Below are positions 10,324 to 18,824 of a stretch of DNA of 64,000 bases, one piece after another. The translations under genes and the position numbers were made by a program. Where the stretch lies: assembly GCF_020544405.1 (NCBI RefSeq), contig NZ_CP065410.1:310001-374000 (forward strand), read 5' to 3'. Position 1 is the first letter of the stretch, and every line of letters starts with the position of its first letter. The DNA is from Pseudomonas sp. IAC-BECa141 (GTDB taxonomy: Bacteria > Pseudomonadota > Gammaproteobacteria > Pseudomonadales > Pseudomonadaceae). The notes under the pieces are model-generated. The model did not search any database and was not told the origin of the DNA. It was given only the letters and a program-made list of their open reading frames with translations.

Positions 10324-12134
10324 GCGCTTCGATCCTCGGACGGTTGCAGGCTGACCCCGGGTGCGCCGGCGCGCAGCCGTAGGGTAATCAAGGCGCCACC
10401 TTGCTTGTGGTTGGCGAACGACAGTTCACCGCCGAAGGCGCGCATCAGGGTTTCGCAAATGGCCAGCCCCAGACCGAGACCCTGCGTGCGGGTCTTGGTC
10501 GTGTAAAACGGTTCGCTGGCTCGGCCCAGGGCTTCCATGCAGAAACCCGGGCCATTGTCGCGAATGTACAGGTTGACGCCTTCGTCGGTGGATTCGGCAC
10601 TCAGCCACAATTTGCGCGGCGGGCCTTTCTCGGTCAGGGCGTCGAGGGCGTTGGCCAGCAGGTTGCCCAGCACCTGACGCAGCCGGGTTTCCCCGGCCTC
10701 GACCCACAAGGTCGCGGCGGGCAGGTCGCGGATCAGTTCGACGTCCATGCTGCGGCGACGTTTGGCCAGCAAGGCGAGTGCATCATCCAGCGCCGGTTGC
10801 AGGGCGACGCTTTCCGGGGCGTGGCGGTCGCGGCGGGCGAAGGCGCGCAGGTGAGCGATGATCGAGGCCATGCGCCCGGTCAGTTCGCTGATCAGTTTGA
10901 GGTTGCCGCGAGCGTCTTCGGTCCGCTCATGGTCGAGCAGCACTTCTGCGTTCTCGGCGTAGCTGCGGATCGCCGCCAGCGGCTGGTTGAGTTCGTGGCT
11001 GATGCTCGCCGACATCGTCCCCAGCGCCGACAGTTTGCCGGCCTGCACCAGATCGTCCTGGGCGCGGACCAGTTCCTGCTGCGCCTGTTCACGCTCAAGC
11101 ACTTCCTGCTTCAAGCGCCGGTTGAGGCCTTCGAGATCGCTGGTGCGCTCGGCAACCCGGCCCTCAAGTTCCCGTCGGGCCTTGGCTTCGAAGGCGATGC
11201 GTTCCAGGTAATGACGGCGACGCTGCATCATCAGGCCCAGCAACAGCATCACCACCAGCAAGGTGGCGCCGCCGATCGCCACCACGGTGCGCACCGGCCG
11301 GTCGATCAATGTGCGCGGGGCGAGGATGCTGACGCTCCAGCCGGTTTCCGCGATGTCCTGGGTCTGCGGCAGCCAGGCGGTCTGGCTCAGGTTCAAGGGG
11401 CGTGGCTCGCGGGTCGGATAGGGCTGGATCGCGGTAATCGCCGCACGTTCGGTATCACTCAGGGGGCGGGTCGCGCGAAAGCGCCATTCCGGGCGCGAGG
11501 TCAGGATGACCACGCCGTTGTGGTCGGTCACCAGCAGTTGTTCCGGGGTTTTGCCCCACAGGCTTTCGGTGTGATCGAGGTCAACCTTGATCACCAGCAC
11601 GCCGATGATTTTTTCGCCGCTGCGCACGGCGGCGGCGAAGAAGTAGCCGCGCTTGGCGGAGGTGGTGCCCAACCCGAAGAAGCGCCCGAGGCGGCCGGCC
11701 ATGGCCTCGCTGAAGTAGGGCCGGAAAGAGAAATTGCGCCCGACGAAACTGTCGTGCTTGTCCCAGTTCGACGCCGCCAGTGTCCGGCCGTTGGTGTCCA
11801 TCAGGTACATGACTTCGGCGCCGGTCTGCGCGGCGATGTTTTTCAACAGGCGATTGGCATTGCCCTGGGTGACGCCGTCGTCCGGCGCGCCGAGCACTGC
11901 GCGCAGCGCGGGCAGGTCGCCGAGGATTTGTGGCAGCACCTCATAGCGATGCAGCGTGCCCAGCAGGTTGGCGACGTAGAGGTCGAGGGTCTGGCGGTTC
12001 TGGCCGGCCAGTTCGCTGCGGTAATAACGCTCGGCCAGATGTTCCAGCGGCCACAGCAGCGGTGCCAGGCACAGGGCCAGCAGGGCGAGGCTGCGCCAGC
12101 GAGGGCGGCGGGGAAGGGTCGGAGTCATGAGCAT
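10320..12134 (-). CDS. dctB: DctB, C4-dicarboxylate sensor histidine kinase
   Basis: A 604-residue membrane kinase. A first transmembrane helix (about 14-31) is followed by a long periplasmic double-PDC sensor region (about 32-280) and a second helix (about 283-303). A coiled coil (about 310-365) leads to the HisKA domain with His380 in SASISHELNQPLAAIRSYAEN, and an HATPase domain carries DNGPGF and GLGLGLAICETL. DctB senses succinate, malate and fumarate in the periplasm and phosphorylates DctD. ATG at 12128 is an alternative start. A hairpin with 8-bp arms (12138-12157) lies just upstream. Confidence 0.85.
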   Translation of the reverse strand: MLMTPTLPRRPRWRSLALLALCLAPLLWPLEHLAERYYRSELAGQNRQTLDLYVANLLGTLHRYEVLPQILGDLPALRAVLGAPDDGVTQGNANRLLKNIAAQTGAEVMYLMDTNGRTLAASNWDKHDSFVGRNFSFRPYFSEAMAGRLGRFFGLGTTSAKRGYFFAAAVRSGEKIIGVLVIKVDLDHTESLWGKTPEQLLVTDHNGVVILTSRPEWRFRATRPLSDTERAAITAIQPYPTREPRPLNLSQTAWLPQTQDIAETGWSVSILAPRTLIDRPVRTVVAIGGATLLVVMLLLGLMMQRRRHYLERIAFEAKARRELEGRVAERTSDLEGLNRRLKQEVLEREQAQQELVRAQDDLVQAGKLSALGTMSASISHELNQPLAAIRSYAENAEVLLDHERTEDARGNLKLISELTGRMASIIAHLRAFARRDRHAPESVALQPALDDALALLAKRRRSMDVELIRDLPAATLWVEAGETRLRQVLGNLLANALDALTEKGPPRKLWLSAESTDEGVNLYIRDNGPGFCMEALGRASEPFYTTKTRTQGLGLGLAICETLMRAFGGELSFANHKQGGALITLRLRAGAPGVSLQPSEDRSA

Positions 12135-12137
12135 CGA

Positions 12138-12157
12138 GCGCCTGTGGGTACAGGCGC
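12138..12157 (-). other. Hairpin between rmlC and dctB
   Basis: A perfect inverted repeat, GCGCCTGT/ACAGGCGC, has a 4-base loop and lies 4 bp before the first dctB start codon. There is no T-run, so it is not a clear terminator. It could affect dctB translation or mark the end of the rmlC message. Confidence 0.4.
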
Positions 12158-12234
12158 ATTATGCCTAGGCTTGCAGGCGCAGTCTGCGCACCCGTGGCCC
12201 GGTGTGCAGCGGCGCTGAAGATTCACACAGGACT

Positions 12235-12780
12235 TCAGGAAAAGACGTCGGCGTCCTTGAGGAGGGCGGCAGCCTGATCCTTGGCCGACAGTTTTGGCGC
12301 TTCATCCAGTTGCCAGTCGATGCCCAGGTCCGGGTCGTCCCAGCGAATGCTGCGCTCGGACGACGGGTTGTAGTAGTCGGTGGTCTTGTAGAGGAATTCG
12401 GCGAATTCGCTCAGCACCACGAAACCATGGGCGAAACCTTCCGGTACCCACAATTGACGATGGTTGTCGGCAGACAGACGCACCGCCACCCACTTGCCGA
12501 AATGCGGCGAGCTGCGGCGGATATCCACGGCGACATCGAGGACTTCGCCGACGGTGACGCGGACCAGTTTGCCCTGGGTGTTTTCCAACTGGTAATGCAG
12601 CCCGCGCAGAACGCCTTTCTGCGAGCGCGAATGGTTGTCCTGCACGAACTGCGTGTCGAGGCCGGTCGCGTCCTGAAAGGCCTGGGCATTGAAGCTTTCG
12701 TAAAAGAACCCGCGCTCGTCACCGAACACCTTGGGTTCGATGATCAGGACACCAGGCAGGTCAGTGGGGATTACATTCAT
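12235..12780 (-). CDS. rmlC: RmlC, dTDP-4-dehydrorhamnose 3,5-epimerase
   Basis: A 181-residue cupin, the normal RmlC length. It shows FGDERGFFYESFN (substrate contacts), QDNHSRSQKGVLRGLHYQ with the catalytic His in RGLHYQ, and WVPEGFAHGFVVLSE. It makes dTDP-4-dehydro-L-rhamnose for O-antigen or rhamnolipid sugar. ATG at 12780 was preferred over a longer in-frame extension because the family starts there. rmlB, rmlD and rmlA do not accompany it: the gene upstream (12961) is on the other strand and dctB follows. The orphan position is noted under findings. Confidence 0.93.
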   Translation of the reverse strand: MNVIPTDLPGVLIIEPKVFGDERGFFYESFNAQAFQDATGLDTQFVQDNHSRSQKGVLRGLHYQLENTQGKLVRVTVGEVLDVAVDIRRSSPHFGKWVAVRLSADNHRQLWVPEGFAHGFVVLSEFAEFLYKTTDYYNPSSERSIRWDDPDLGIDWQLDEAPKLSAKDQAAALLKDADVFS

Positions 12781-12960
12781 CGGGATATTCCAGTGGCAGG
12801 TTTGAATGGCCGACATTCTTGCGCAAAGTGCCGTTGGGTGCGAGGGGAGGCATGCAAATCCATCTGCTTCGCTGCGTGTCGGGGGACGGATGGTCGGGGG
12901 TTGCTTATCGCCCGAAGCAATGGCGATATAGGCGCCTAATAAAATTTCAGGGGTCGTTCC

Positions 12961-15873
12961 ATGTCGTTCGCCACGTTGATTCATCGCGCCAGTTTGCCCA
13001 GTCCTCAGGTTTCGCTGGAGCAGGCCCGGCATCTGCTGGCGCAGCATTACGGCTTGAACGGCACGTTACTGGCTCTGGGCAGCCAACAGGACCTCAATTA
13101 CCGGGTCGACAGCGAGCGTGGGCGGTTCGTGCTGAAGATCTGCCGGGGCGACTATTCGCTGGTGGAGTTGCAAGCCCAGCATGCGGGCCTCAAGTACCTG
13201 GCCGAGCAGGGCGCGGTGAAGGTGCCTCGGGTGATCGCAGCCAGCAACGGCGCTGACCTGCTGACGCTGGACGTCGAGGGCGAGTCGGTGCATGTGCGGC
13301 TGCTCGATTACATCGAGGGGCAGCCGCTGACGGCCCTTGATCATCTTGGCCATGAGGTTGTCGCCGGCTTCGGTCGACTTTGCGGCGAAATGGATCTGGC
13401 CCTCGCCGGTTTCGATCATCCAGGGCTTGAGCGGACGTTGCAGTGGGATGCGCGCCACGCCAGCGCCCTGATCGAGCACCTGCTGCCGGTGATCGAAGAC
13501 GAACGCCAGCGCGCGCTGATCGCCGAGGCTGGCGAGCAGGCCCGGCTTCGTTTGCAACCGCTGGTGGAAAAGCTGCCGGTGCAGGCGATCCACATGGACA
13601 TCACCGATGACAACGTGGTCTGGCAGCGTGACGCACGGCGACACTGGCAGTTGCAGGGCGTCATCGATTTCGGTGATCTGGTGCGCACCTGGCGCATCAC
13701 CGATCTGTCGGTCACCTGCGCCGCGCTGCTGCACCACGCCGCCGGCGATCCGTTCGTGATTCTGCCGGCGGTGCAGGCCTATCACGCGGTCAATCCGCTG
13801 CAACGCGAAGAGCTTCTGGCGCTGTGGCCGCTGATCGTGGCGCGGGCGGCGGTGCTGGTGCTCAGTGGCGAGCAACAGGTCAGCATCGATCCGGGCAACA
13901 CCTACAGCCGCGACAACCTGACCCACGAATGGGAAATCTTCCGGGTCGCCACTTCGGTGCCGCTGGCATTGATGGAGGCGGCGATTCTCACGGCAGTGGG
14001 GCAGACGTTACCGGCCATTGACAGTGAAGGCTTTGCGCCGTTGTTGCCCGGTCTGGTCGGGCGCGAGTTCGCGTTGATCGATCTGGGGGTGTTGAGTGCG
14101 CACTTCGAGGCGGGCAACTGGGAGCAGCCTGGCATCGATCAGCGTCTGTTGAGTGAAGCCGCTGCTATCCACGGCCTGGCATCCAGTCGATACGGGCAAT
14201 ACCGGTTGTCGCGCACCCGGCCCGACAGTGCCGAAGAGCCAGAGACATTCCCGCTGCACGTTGAATTGCATGTGCCCCAGGGGTCTACGGTGGAAGCACC
14301 GTTTGCTGGCGTATTTCACCTGTCGGCTGACGGCGCGCTGCGACTCGACGGCCCGCAACTGAGCTTGCGTTTGCTCGGTGTGAAGCCTTCGTTGCACAGC
14401 GGCGCAGCGCTGGTCAAAGGTCAGGTGCTGGGTTCGGTGGACGGTCCGTTGATTGTGCAGTGGGTCCGCGATGCGCATCTGCAGGCGCCGCTGTTCTGTA
14501 CACCGAGCCGTGCGCCGGCGTGGCAGGCGTTGTCCCCGTCGCCGGCAGCGCTGCTGGGCCTGGCCTGCGACGCCGAGCCGGAACTGGACGCCAAGACCTT
14601 GCTGGCGCGCCGCGACGCCAGTTTCGCCCGCACCCAGAAACACTATTACGTCGACCCGCCGCGCATCGAACGTGGCTGGCGCAATCACCTGATCGACATG
14701 CAGGGCCGCTCCTATCTCGACATGCTCAACAACGTCGCGGTGCTCGGTCATGGTCATCCGCGCATGGCGGCGGTGGCGAGCCGGCAGTGGTCGCTGCTCA
14801 ATACCAACTCGCGATTCAACTATGCGGCGGTCGCCGAGTTTTCCGAGCGCTTGCTGAAACTGGCGCCGGAGGGCATGGATCGGGTGTTCCTGGTCAACAG
14901 CGGCAGCGAGGCCAATGACCTGGCGATTCGTCTGGCGTGGGCCGCCAGCGGTGGACGCGACATGATCAGCGTGCTGGAGGCCTATCACGGCTGGACGGTA
15001 GGGGCGGATGCGGTGTCGACCTCGATTGCCGATAACCCGCAGGCCCTGAGCAGTCGCCCGGACTGGGTACATGCGGTGACCGCTCCCAACACCTATCGCG
15101 GCGAATTTCGCGGCCCGGATTCGGCGCCGGATTACGTGCGCAGCGTCGAACAGCATTTGGCGAAGATCGATGAGCAGAAACGTCAACTGGCAGGGTTCAT
15201 CTGCGAGCCGGTCTATGGCAACGCGGGCGGGATCTCGCTACCGCCGGGTTACCTGAAAAAGGTCTATGAAATGGTGCGCGCCCGTGGCGGCGTGTGTATC
15301 GCCGATGAGGTGCAGGTCGGTTACGGGCGCATGGGCCACTTCTTCTGGGGTTTCGAGGAGCAAGGCGTGGTGCCGGACATCATCACCATGGCCAAAGGCA
15401 TGGGCAACGGCCAGCCGTTGGGCGCCGTGATCACCCGCCGGGAAATCGCCGAGGCGCTGGAAGCCGAGGGCTATTTTTTCTCGTCCGCCGGTGGCAGTCC
15501 GGTGAGCTGCCAGATCGGCATGACGGTGCTGGATGTCATGGAAGAAGAAAAACTCTGGGAAAACGCCCAGGTGGTCGGCGCGCACTTCAAGGCGCGGCTG
15601 GAGGCGTTGATCGATCAATATCCGCTGGTCGGTGCGGTGCACGGTTCCGGGTTCTACCTGGGGGTCGAGTTGATCCGCAATCGGGAAACCCTGGAACCGG
15701 CGACCGAGGAAACCACGCGGTTGTGTGATCGCCTGCGGGAGTTGGGAATTTTCATGCAGCCGACCGGTGATTATCTGAACGTGCTGAAGATCAAGCCGCC
15801 GATGGTCACCTCGCGTCAGAGTGTGGATTTCTTCGTCGACATGCTGGTGAAGGTGCTGGAAGAAGGACTCTAA
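12961..15873 (+). CDS. Fusion: APH-type kinase, beta-rich middle domain, class III aminotransferase-fold enzyme
   Basis: A 970-residue protein. Residues about 20-300 are an aminoglycoside-phosphotransferase-like kinase, with catalytic HMDITDDNVVW (His211, Asp213, Asn218) and metal-binding VIDFGD (Asp236). Residues about 400-530 are a beta-rich segment resembling a lysostaphin/M23-like or biotinyl fold (VPQGSTVEAPFAGVFHL). Residues about 550-970 are a class III PLP enzyme, with NSGSEANDLAIRLAW, EAYHGWTVGAD, IADEVQVGYGRMG and Schiff-base Lys812 in TMAKGMGNGQPLGAV. The pair matches the families of human hydroxylysine kinase and the ammoniophospholyases AGXT2L1/2, which phosphorylate a hydroxy-amine and then release phosphate and ammonia. 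Reaction and substrate here are inferred. Agmatine deiminase follows 179 bp downstream. Confidence 0.82.
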   Translation: MSFATLIHRASLPSPQVSLEQARHLLAQHYGLNGTLLALGSQQDLNYRVDSERGRFVLKICRGDYSLVELQAQHAGLKYLAEQGAVKVPRVIAASNGADLLTLDVEGESVHVRLLDYIEGQPLTALDHLGHEVVAGFGRLCGEMDLALAGFDHPGLERTLQWDARHASALIEHLLPVIEDERQRALIAEAGEQARLRLQPLVEKLPVQAIHMDITDDNVVWQRDARRHWQLQGVIDFGDLVRTWRITDLSVTCAALLHHAAGDPFVILPAVQAYHAVNPLQREELLALWPLIVARAAVLVLSGEQQVSIDPGNTYSRDNLTHEWEIFRVATSVPLALMEAAILTAVGQTLPAIDSEGFAPLLPGLVGREFALIDLGVLSAHFEAGNWEQPGIDQRLLSEAAAIHGLASSRYGQYRLSRTRPDSAEEPETFPLHVELHVPQGSTVEAPFAGVFHLSADGALRLDGPQLSLRLLGVKPSLHSGAALVKGQVLGSVDGPLIVQWVRDAHLQAPLFCTPSRAPAWQALSPSPAALLGLACDAEPELDAKTLLARRDASFARTQKHYYVDPPRIERGWRNHLIDMQGRSYLDMLNNVAVLGHGHPRMAAVASRQWSLLNTNSRFNYAAVAEFSERLLKLAPEGMDRVFLVNSGSEANDLAIRLAWAASGGRDMISVLEAYHGWTVGADAVSTSIADNPQALSSRPDWVHAVTAPNTYRGEFRGPDSAPDYVRSVEQHLAKIDEQKRQLAGFICEPVYGNAGGISLPPGYLKKVYEMVRARGGVCIADEVQVGYGRMGHFFWGFEEQGVVPDIITMAKGMGNGQPLGAVITRREIAEALEAEGYFFSSAGGSPVSCQIGMTVLDVMEEEKLWENAQVVGAHFKARLEALIDQYPLVGAVHGSGFYLGVELIRNRETLEPATEETTRLCDRLRELGIFMQPTGDYLNVLKIKPPMVTSRQSVDFFVDMLVKVLEEGL

Positions 15874-15884
15874 GGCGTTTCGAA

Positions 15885-15920
15885 CCCGTTAAATACCGAT
15901 TTGTATCGATATTTAACGGG
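15885..15920. promoter_or_regulatory. Long inverted repeat upstream of aguA
   Basis: Two 16-bp arms (15885-15900 and 15905-15920) match at 15 of 16 positions around a TTGT loop. The sequence is AT-rich in the middle and capped by CCCG/CGGG. It starts 11 bp past the stop of the fusion gene and ends 132 bp before aguA. It could be a terminator, although the next T-run is about 17 bp away, or an operator for a repressor of aguA. Confidence 0.55.
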
Positions 15921-16052
15921 GTAAATTGGGATTGTTTTTTGTTTATGGCTTCTAAAGCCGATATTTATCGTTTATAAAGTTGCCATAGTCCGTCGTCCAA
16001 TTCTGTACGGCGTGTTGAAAAAACCTCGACGGTTCCCTGGAGTCTGATCGAC

Positions 16053-17159
16053 ATGACCACCTTGAAAAGTACCCCACGCGCCGATGGCTTCTACATGCCG
16101 GCCGAGTGGGCGCCGCAAACCCAGACCTGGATGATCTGGCCCGAGCGTCCGGACAACTGGCGTCTGGGCGGCAAACCGGCTCAGGCTGCTCATGCGGCAG
16201 TGGCCAAGGCCATCGCGCGTTTTGAACCGGTGACCGTCGCGGTCTCCGCCGGCCAGTACGAAAACGCTCGTGCTCGTCTCGACGTGCCGAATATCCGTGT
16301 GGTCGAGATGTCCAGCGATGATGCGTGGGTCCGAGACAGCGGCCCGACTTTCGTAATCAACAACAGCGGTGAAGTGCGCGGTGTGAACTGGGACTTCAAC
16401 GCTTGGGGCGGCTTTGACGGCGGCCTGTATTCGCCGTGGAACCGAGATTCCCAGGTCGGCGGCAAGATCCTCGAAATCGAGCGCAGCCCGCGTTACCGCA
16501 CCGAAGGCTTTGTGCTAGAAGGCGGCTCGATTCACGTCGACGGCGAAGGCACTCTGATCACCACCGAAGAATGCCTGCTCAACCGCAATCGCAACCCGCA
16601 CCTGGGCCGCGAAGAAATCGAAGCGGTGCTCAGCGAAAACCTGTCGGTAGACAAGATCATCTGGCTGCCGGATGGCCTGTTCAACGACGAAACCGACGGC
16701 CATGTGGATAACTTCTGCTGCTATGTGCGTCCGGGCGAAGTGCTGCTGGCGTGGACTGACGATCCGCAGGATCCGAACTACCCGCGCTGCCAGGCTGCGA
16801 TGAAAGTGCTGGAAAGCAGCACCGACGCCAAGGGGCGCCCGTTCACGGTGCACAAGATGCCGATTCCGGGGCCGCTGTTTGCCACTGAAGAAGAATGCGC
16901 GGGCGTGGATCCGGTGGACGGCACCCAGGAGCGCAATCCGAGCGTGCGCCTGGCCGGTTCCTACGTGAACTTCCTGATCGTCAATGGCGGCATCATCGCA
17001 CCGAGCTTTGACGACCCGATGGATGCTCCGGCCCGGGAGATCCTGCAGAACCTGTTCCCGCAACACGAAGTGGTCATGGTGCCGGGCCGTGAACTGTTAC
17101 TGGGGGGCGGTAACATTCACTGCCTTACCCAACAGCAACCCGCGCCGCACAAAGAGTGA
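16053..17159 (+). CDS. aguA: AguA, agmatine deiminase
   Basis: A 368-residue guanidino-group-modifying enzyme that turns agmatine into N-carbamoylputrescine and ammonia on the path from arginine to putrescine. Visible signatures are [23 protein letters not shown] at the start, [41 protein letters not shown], and the catalytic cysteine Cys357 in [13 protein letters not shown]. The usual partner aguB (N-carbamoylputrescine amidase) is not adjacent here. A terminator hairpin follows. Confidence 0.95.
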   Translation: MTTLKSTPRADGFYMPAEWAPQTQTWMIWPERPDNWRLGGKPAQAAHAAVAKAIARFEPVTVAVSAGQYENARARLDVPNIRVVEMSSDDAWVRDSGPTFVINNSGEVRGVNWDFNAWGGFDGGLYSPWNRDSQVGGKILEIERSPRYRTEGFVLEGGSIHVDGEGTLITTEECLLNRNRNPHLGREEIEAVLSENLSVDKIIWLPDGLFNDETDGHVDNFCCYVRPGEVLLAWTDDPQDPNYPRCQAAMKVLESSTDAKGRPFTVHKMPIPGPLFATEEECAGVDPVDGTQERNPSVRLAGSYVNFLIVNGGIIAPSFDDPMDAPAREILQNLFPQHEVVMVPGRELLLGGGNIHCLTQQQPAPHKE

Positions 17160-17229
17160 GTGCGGATGTAACAGCTTGAGTTGATTGGAAAAACGACCGG
17201 GCAGTCATTTGTTGCCCATGCTTGAAGAG

Positions 17230-17265
17230 AAACCCGCAGCCCGTCAGGACTGCGGGTTTCTTTAT
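17230..17265 (+). terminator. Intrinsic terminator of aguA
   Basis: A perfect 10-bp stem, AAACCCGCAG/CTGCGGGTTT, has a 10-base loop and is followed by CTTTATG. It lies 71 bp past the aguA stop. Confidence 0.75.
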
Positions 17266-17404
17266 GTCCGCTGGTCGACAATTTGATTACGTTGGCATAG
17301 CTCTTGTATCGCTTATGGCGCACTAGGGAGGGGGGAGAACTTCAACGGTTCTGTCATAAACCTTGGATAACTTAGCCGCTCATGAACGGGGAGAGAGCGC
17401 TGAA

Positions 17405-17617
17405 ATGAACGCCGAAGTGAACGTAATCAGCGAGCGGACGTTGCATCCCATGGCTGTAAATAGTGAGTCGCTCCAGATTGTCGCGCACTGGTTGAAGTCC
17501 AATGGAACGCGTCAGATCAGGGAACCTGATCCGCGCCGGATGATGATCGAGCGTTACCCCGCTGGCCTGTTCAGCGAGGCCGAACTGGAAGCACTCTGGG
17601 ATGTGATGGAAGGATAA
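17405..17617 (+). CDS. Small hypothetical protein (70 residues)
   Basis: A 70-residue soluble, mildly acidic protein with no recognised domain. ATG at 17405 was chosen because GGGGAGAG lies about 12 bases before it; an in-frame ATG at 17363 would add 14 residues. It has its own downstream terminator and a separate upstream region, so it is a stand-alone gene. The segment HWLKSNGTRQIREPDPRRM suggests a small alpha-helical regulator, but I do not recognise a family. Confidence 0.6.
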   Translation: MNAEVNVISERTLHPMAVNSESLQIVAHWLKSNGTRQIREPDPRRMMIERYPAGLFSEAELEALWDVMEG

Positions 17618-17637
17618 GAAGAACAAACAAGGATTGT

Positions 17638-17670
17638 AAAAAGCGCTGCCGGGATGGCAGCGCTTTTTTT
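17638..17670 (+). terminator. Intrinsic terminator of the 70-residue protein gene
   Basis: A long perfect stem, AAAAGCGCTGCC/GGCAGCGCTTTT, with seven T residues lies 21 bp past the stop. The A-run on the left side makes it bidirectional. Confidence 0.85.
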
Positions 17671-17856
17671 ATGGACGCGATATCAGAAGCTGTTGGGGTC
17701 GTTGACCACCAGGTTGACTGCCTTTCTGGCGATGACGGCTGGCGGTTTTGATTCGACCGATTGCCGCAACAGACTGAAAGTCATTCCGGCGTTTTTCCGC
17801 AGCGACCGAGGGACTAATGTGCCGGCATCTTTCCCATCCTTTGCCGGAGTTCTCCG

Positions 17857-18525
17857 ATGGCTCTTCATTACATCTACGACCCGCTGTGTGGCTGGTGCTA
17901 TGGCGCCAAACCGCTGGTGCAAGCCGCGCAGCAGGTGCTGCCGGTGATCGCCCACGCCGGCGGCATGATGACCGGTGCCAACCGCCAGAGCGTTTCGCCG
18001 CAACTTCGCAATTACGTGATGCCTCACGACCGGCGCATCGCCGAATACACCGGTCAGCCGTTTGGCGAAGCGTACTTCGAAGGTCTGTTGCGCGATCACT
18101 CGGCGGTGTTTGATTCGACACCACCAATTGCCGCTGTGATGGCAGCCGAAAAAATCGACGGCCGTGGCCTGGAAATGCTTGGGCGTTTGCAGACTGCGCA
18201 CTATGTCGAAGGGCGGCGAATTGCCGACCAAAGTGTGCTTGTGGAATACGCGGTGACGCAGGGCTACAACGCCGAGAGGTTCTTGTATGCCTTGCAGTCC
18301 GTCGACACCGAACAACACATAAAGAACAGCCGCGCCCTGTTGGCAAAACTGGGTGGGCAGGGTTTTCCAACTTTCGCACTGGAACAGGACGGTCAATTCG
18401 CATTGGTTGATATCGGGCCGTGGCTCGGCAAGCCAGAGGCCTTTGCCCAATGGTTGAGGGAGTCGTTTACACCGGCGCGAGGGACTGAAAGCCTGCCGGT
18501 CTGTGGCCTCGACGGTTGCGCATGA
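17857..18525 (+). CDS. DsbA-family thioredoxin-fold protein
   Basis: A 222-residue protein with a CGWC redox motif right at the start (LHYIYDPLCGWCYGAKPL) and no signal peptide. It therefore belongs to the cytoplasmic FrnE-like branch of the DsbA family rather than to periplasmic DsbA. The second conserved region, GGQGFPTFALEQDG, carries the cis-Pro loop (FPT). Its likely role is disulphide exchange or detoxification; the partner is unknown. The gene stands alone and the tail CGLDGCA adds two further cysteines. Confidence 0.82.
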   Translation: MALHYIYDPLCGWCYGAKPLVQAAQQVLPVIAHAGGMMTGANRQSVSPQLRNYVMPHDRRIAEYTGQPFGEAYFEGLLRDHSAVFDSTPPIAAVMAAEKIDGRGLEMLGRLQTAHYVEGRRIADQSVLVEYAVTQGYNAERFLYALQSVDTEQHIKNSRALLAKLGGQGFPTFALEQDGQFALVDIGPWLGKPEAFAQWLRESFTPARGTESLPVCGLDGCA

Positions 18526-18628
18526 TCCCGCATTAAAATCCCTGATTGCTGGCAGTTCCGTGCAATCGGTCATCGCAAAATTTACTTTTTTTAGACGTTT
18601 TTCGCCTATTTAAAGACGATTCTTGAAA

Positions 18629-18658
18629 TTGACACATTGTTGAGGGCGCGGCTACGAT
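18629..18658 (+). promoter_or_regulatory. Sigma-70-type promoter for the porin gene
   Basis: TTGACA at 18629-18634 and TACGAT at 18653-18658 are separated by 18 bp. This predicts transcription from about 18665, leaving a leader of about 160 bases before the porin start. The spacing and the perfect -35 make it a good candidate, though it is untested. Confidence 0.55.
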
Positions 18659-18706
18659 TCGGCCCAACGCCTGTGGCTAACCGCCATGATTCAAAATCAG
18701 GAGCAG

Positions 18707-18740
18707 GCCCGCCATGACATTGTCTTGAGCGGGTCTTTTT
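18707..18740 (+). terminator. Terminator-like hairpin in the porin leader
   Basis: A 6-bp stem (GCCCGC with GCGGGT, one G-T pair) closes a 16-base loop and is followed by CTTTTTG. It sits between the predicted promoter and the porin start, so it could attenuate transcription. It is weak and may be fortuitous. Confidence 0.3.
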
Positions 18741-18824
18741 GTTTCGGGGTGAATAAAAGAGTGCACCAAGCGCCGTTTCAGCCGTTCGACACAGCGCGTT
18801 TCAACCCGTAATAAGGAAAACAAG

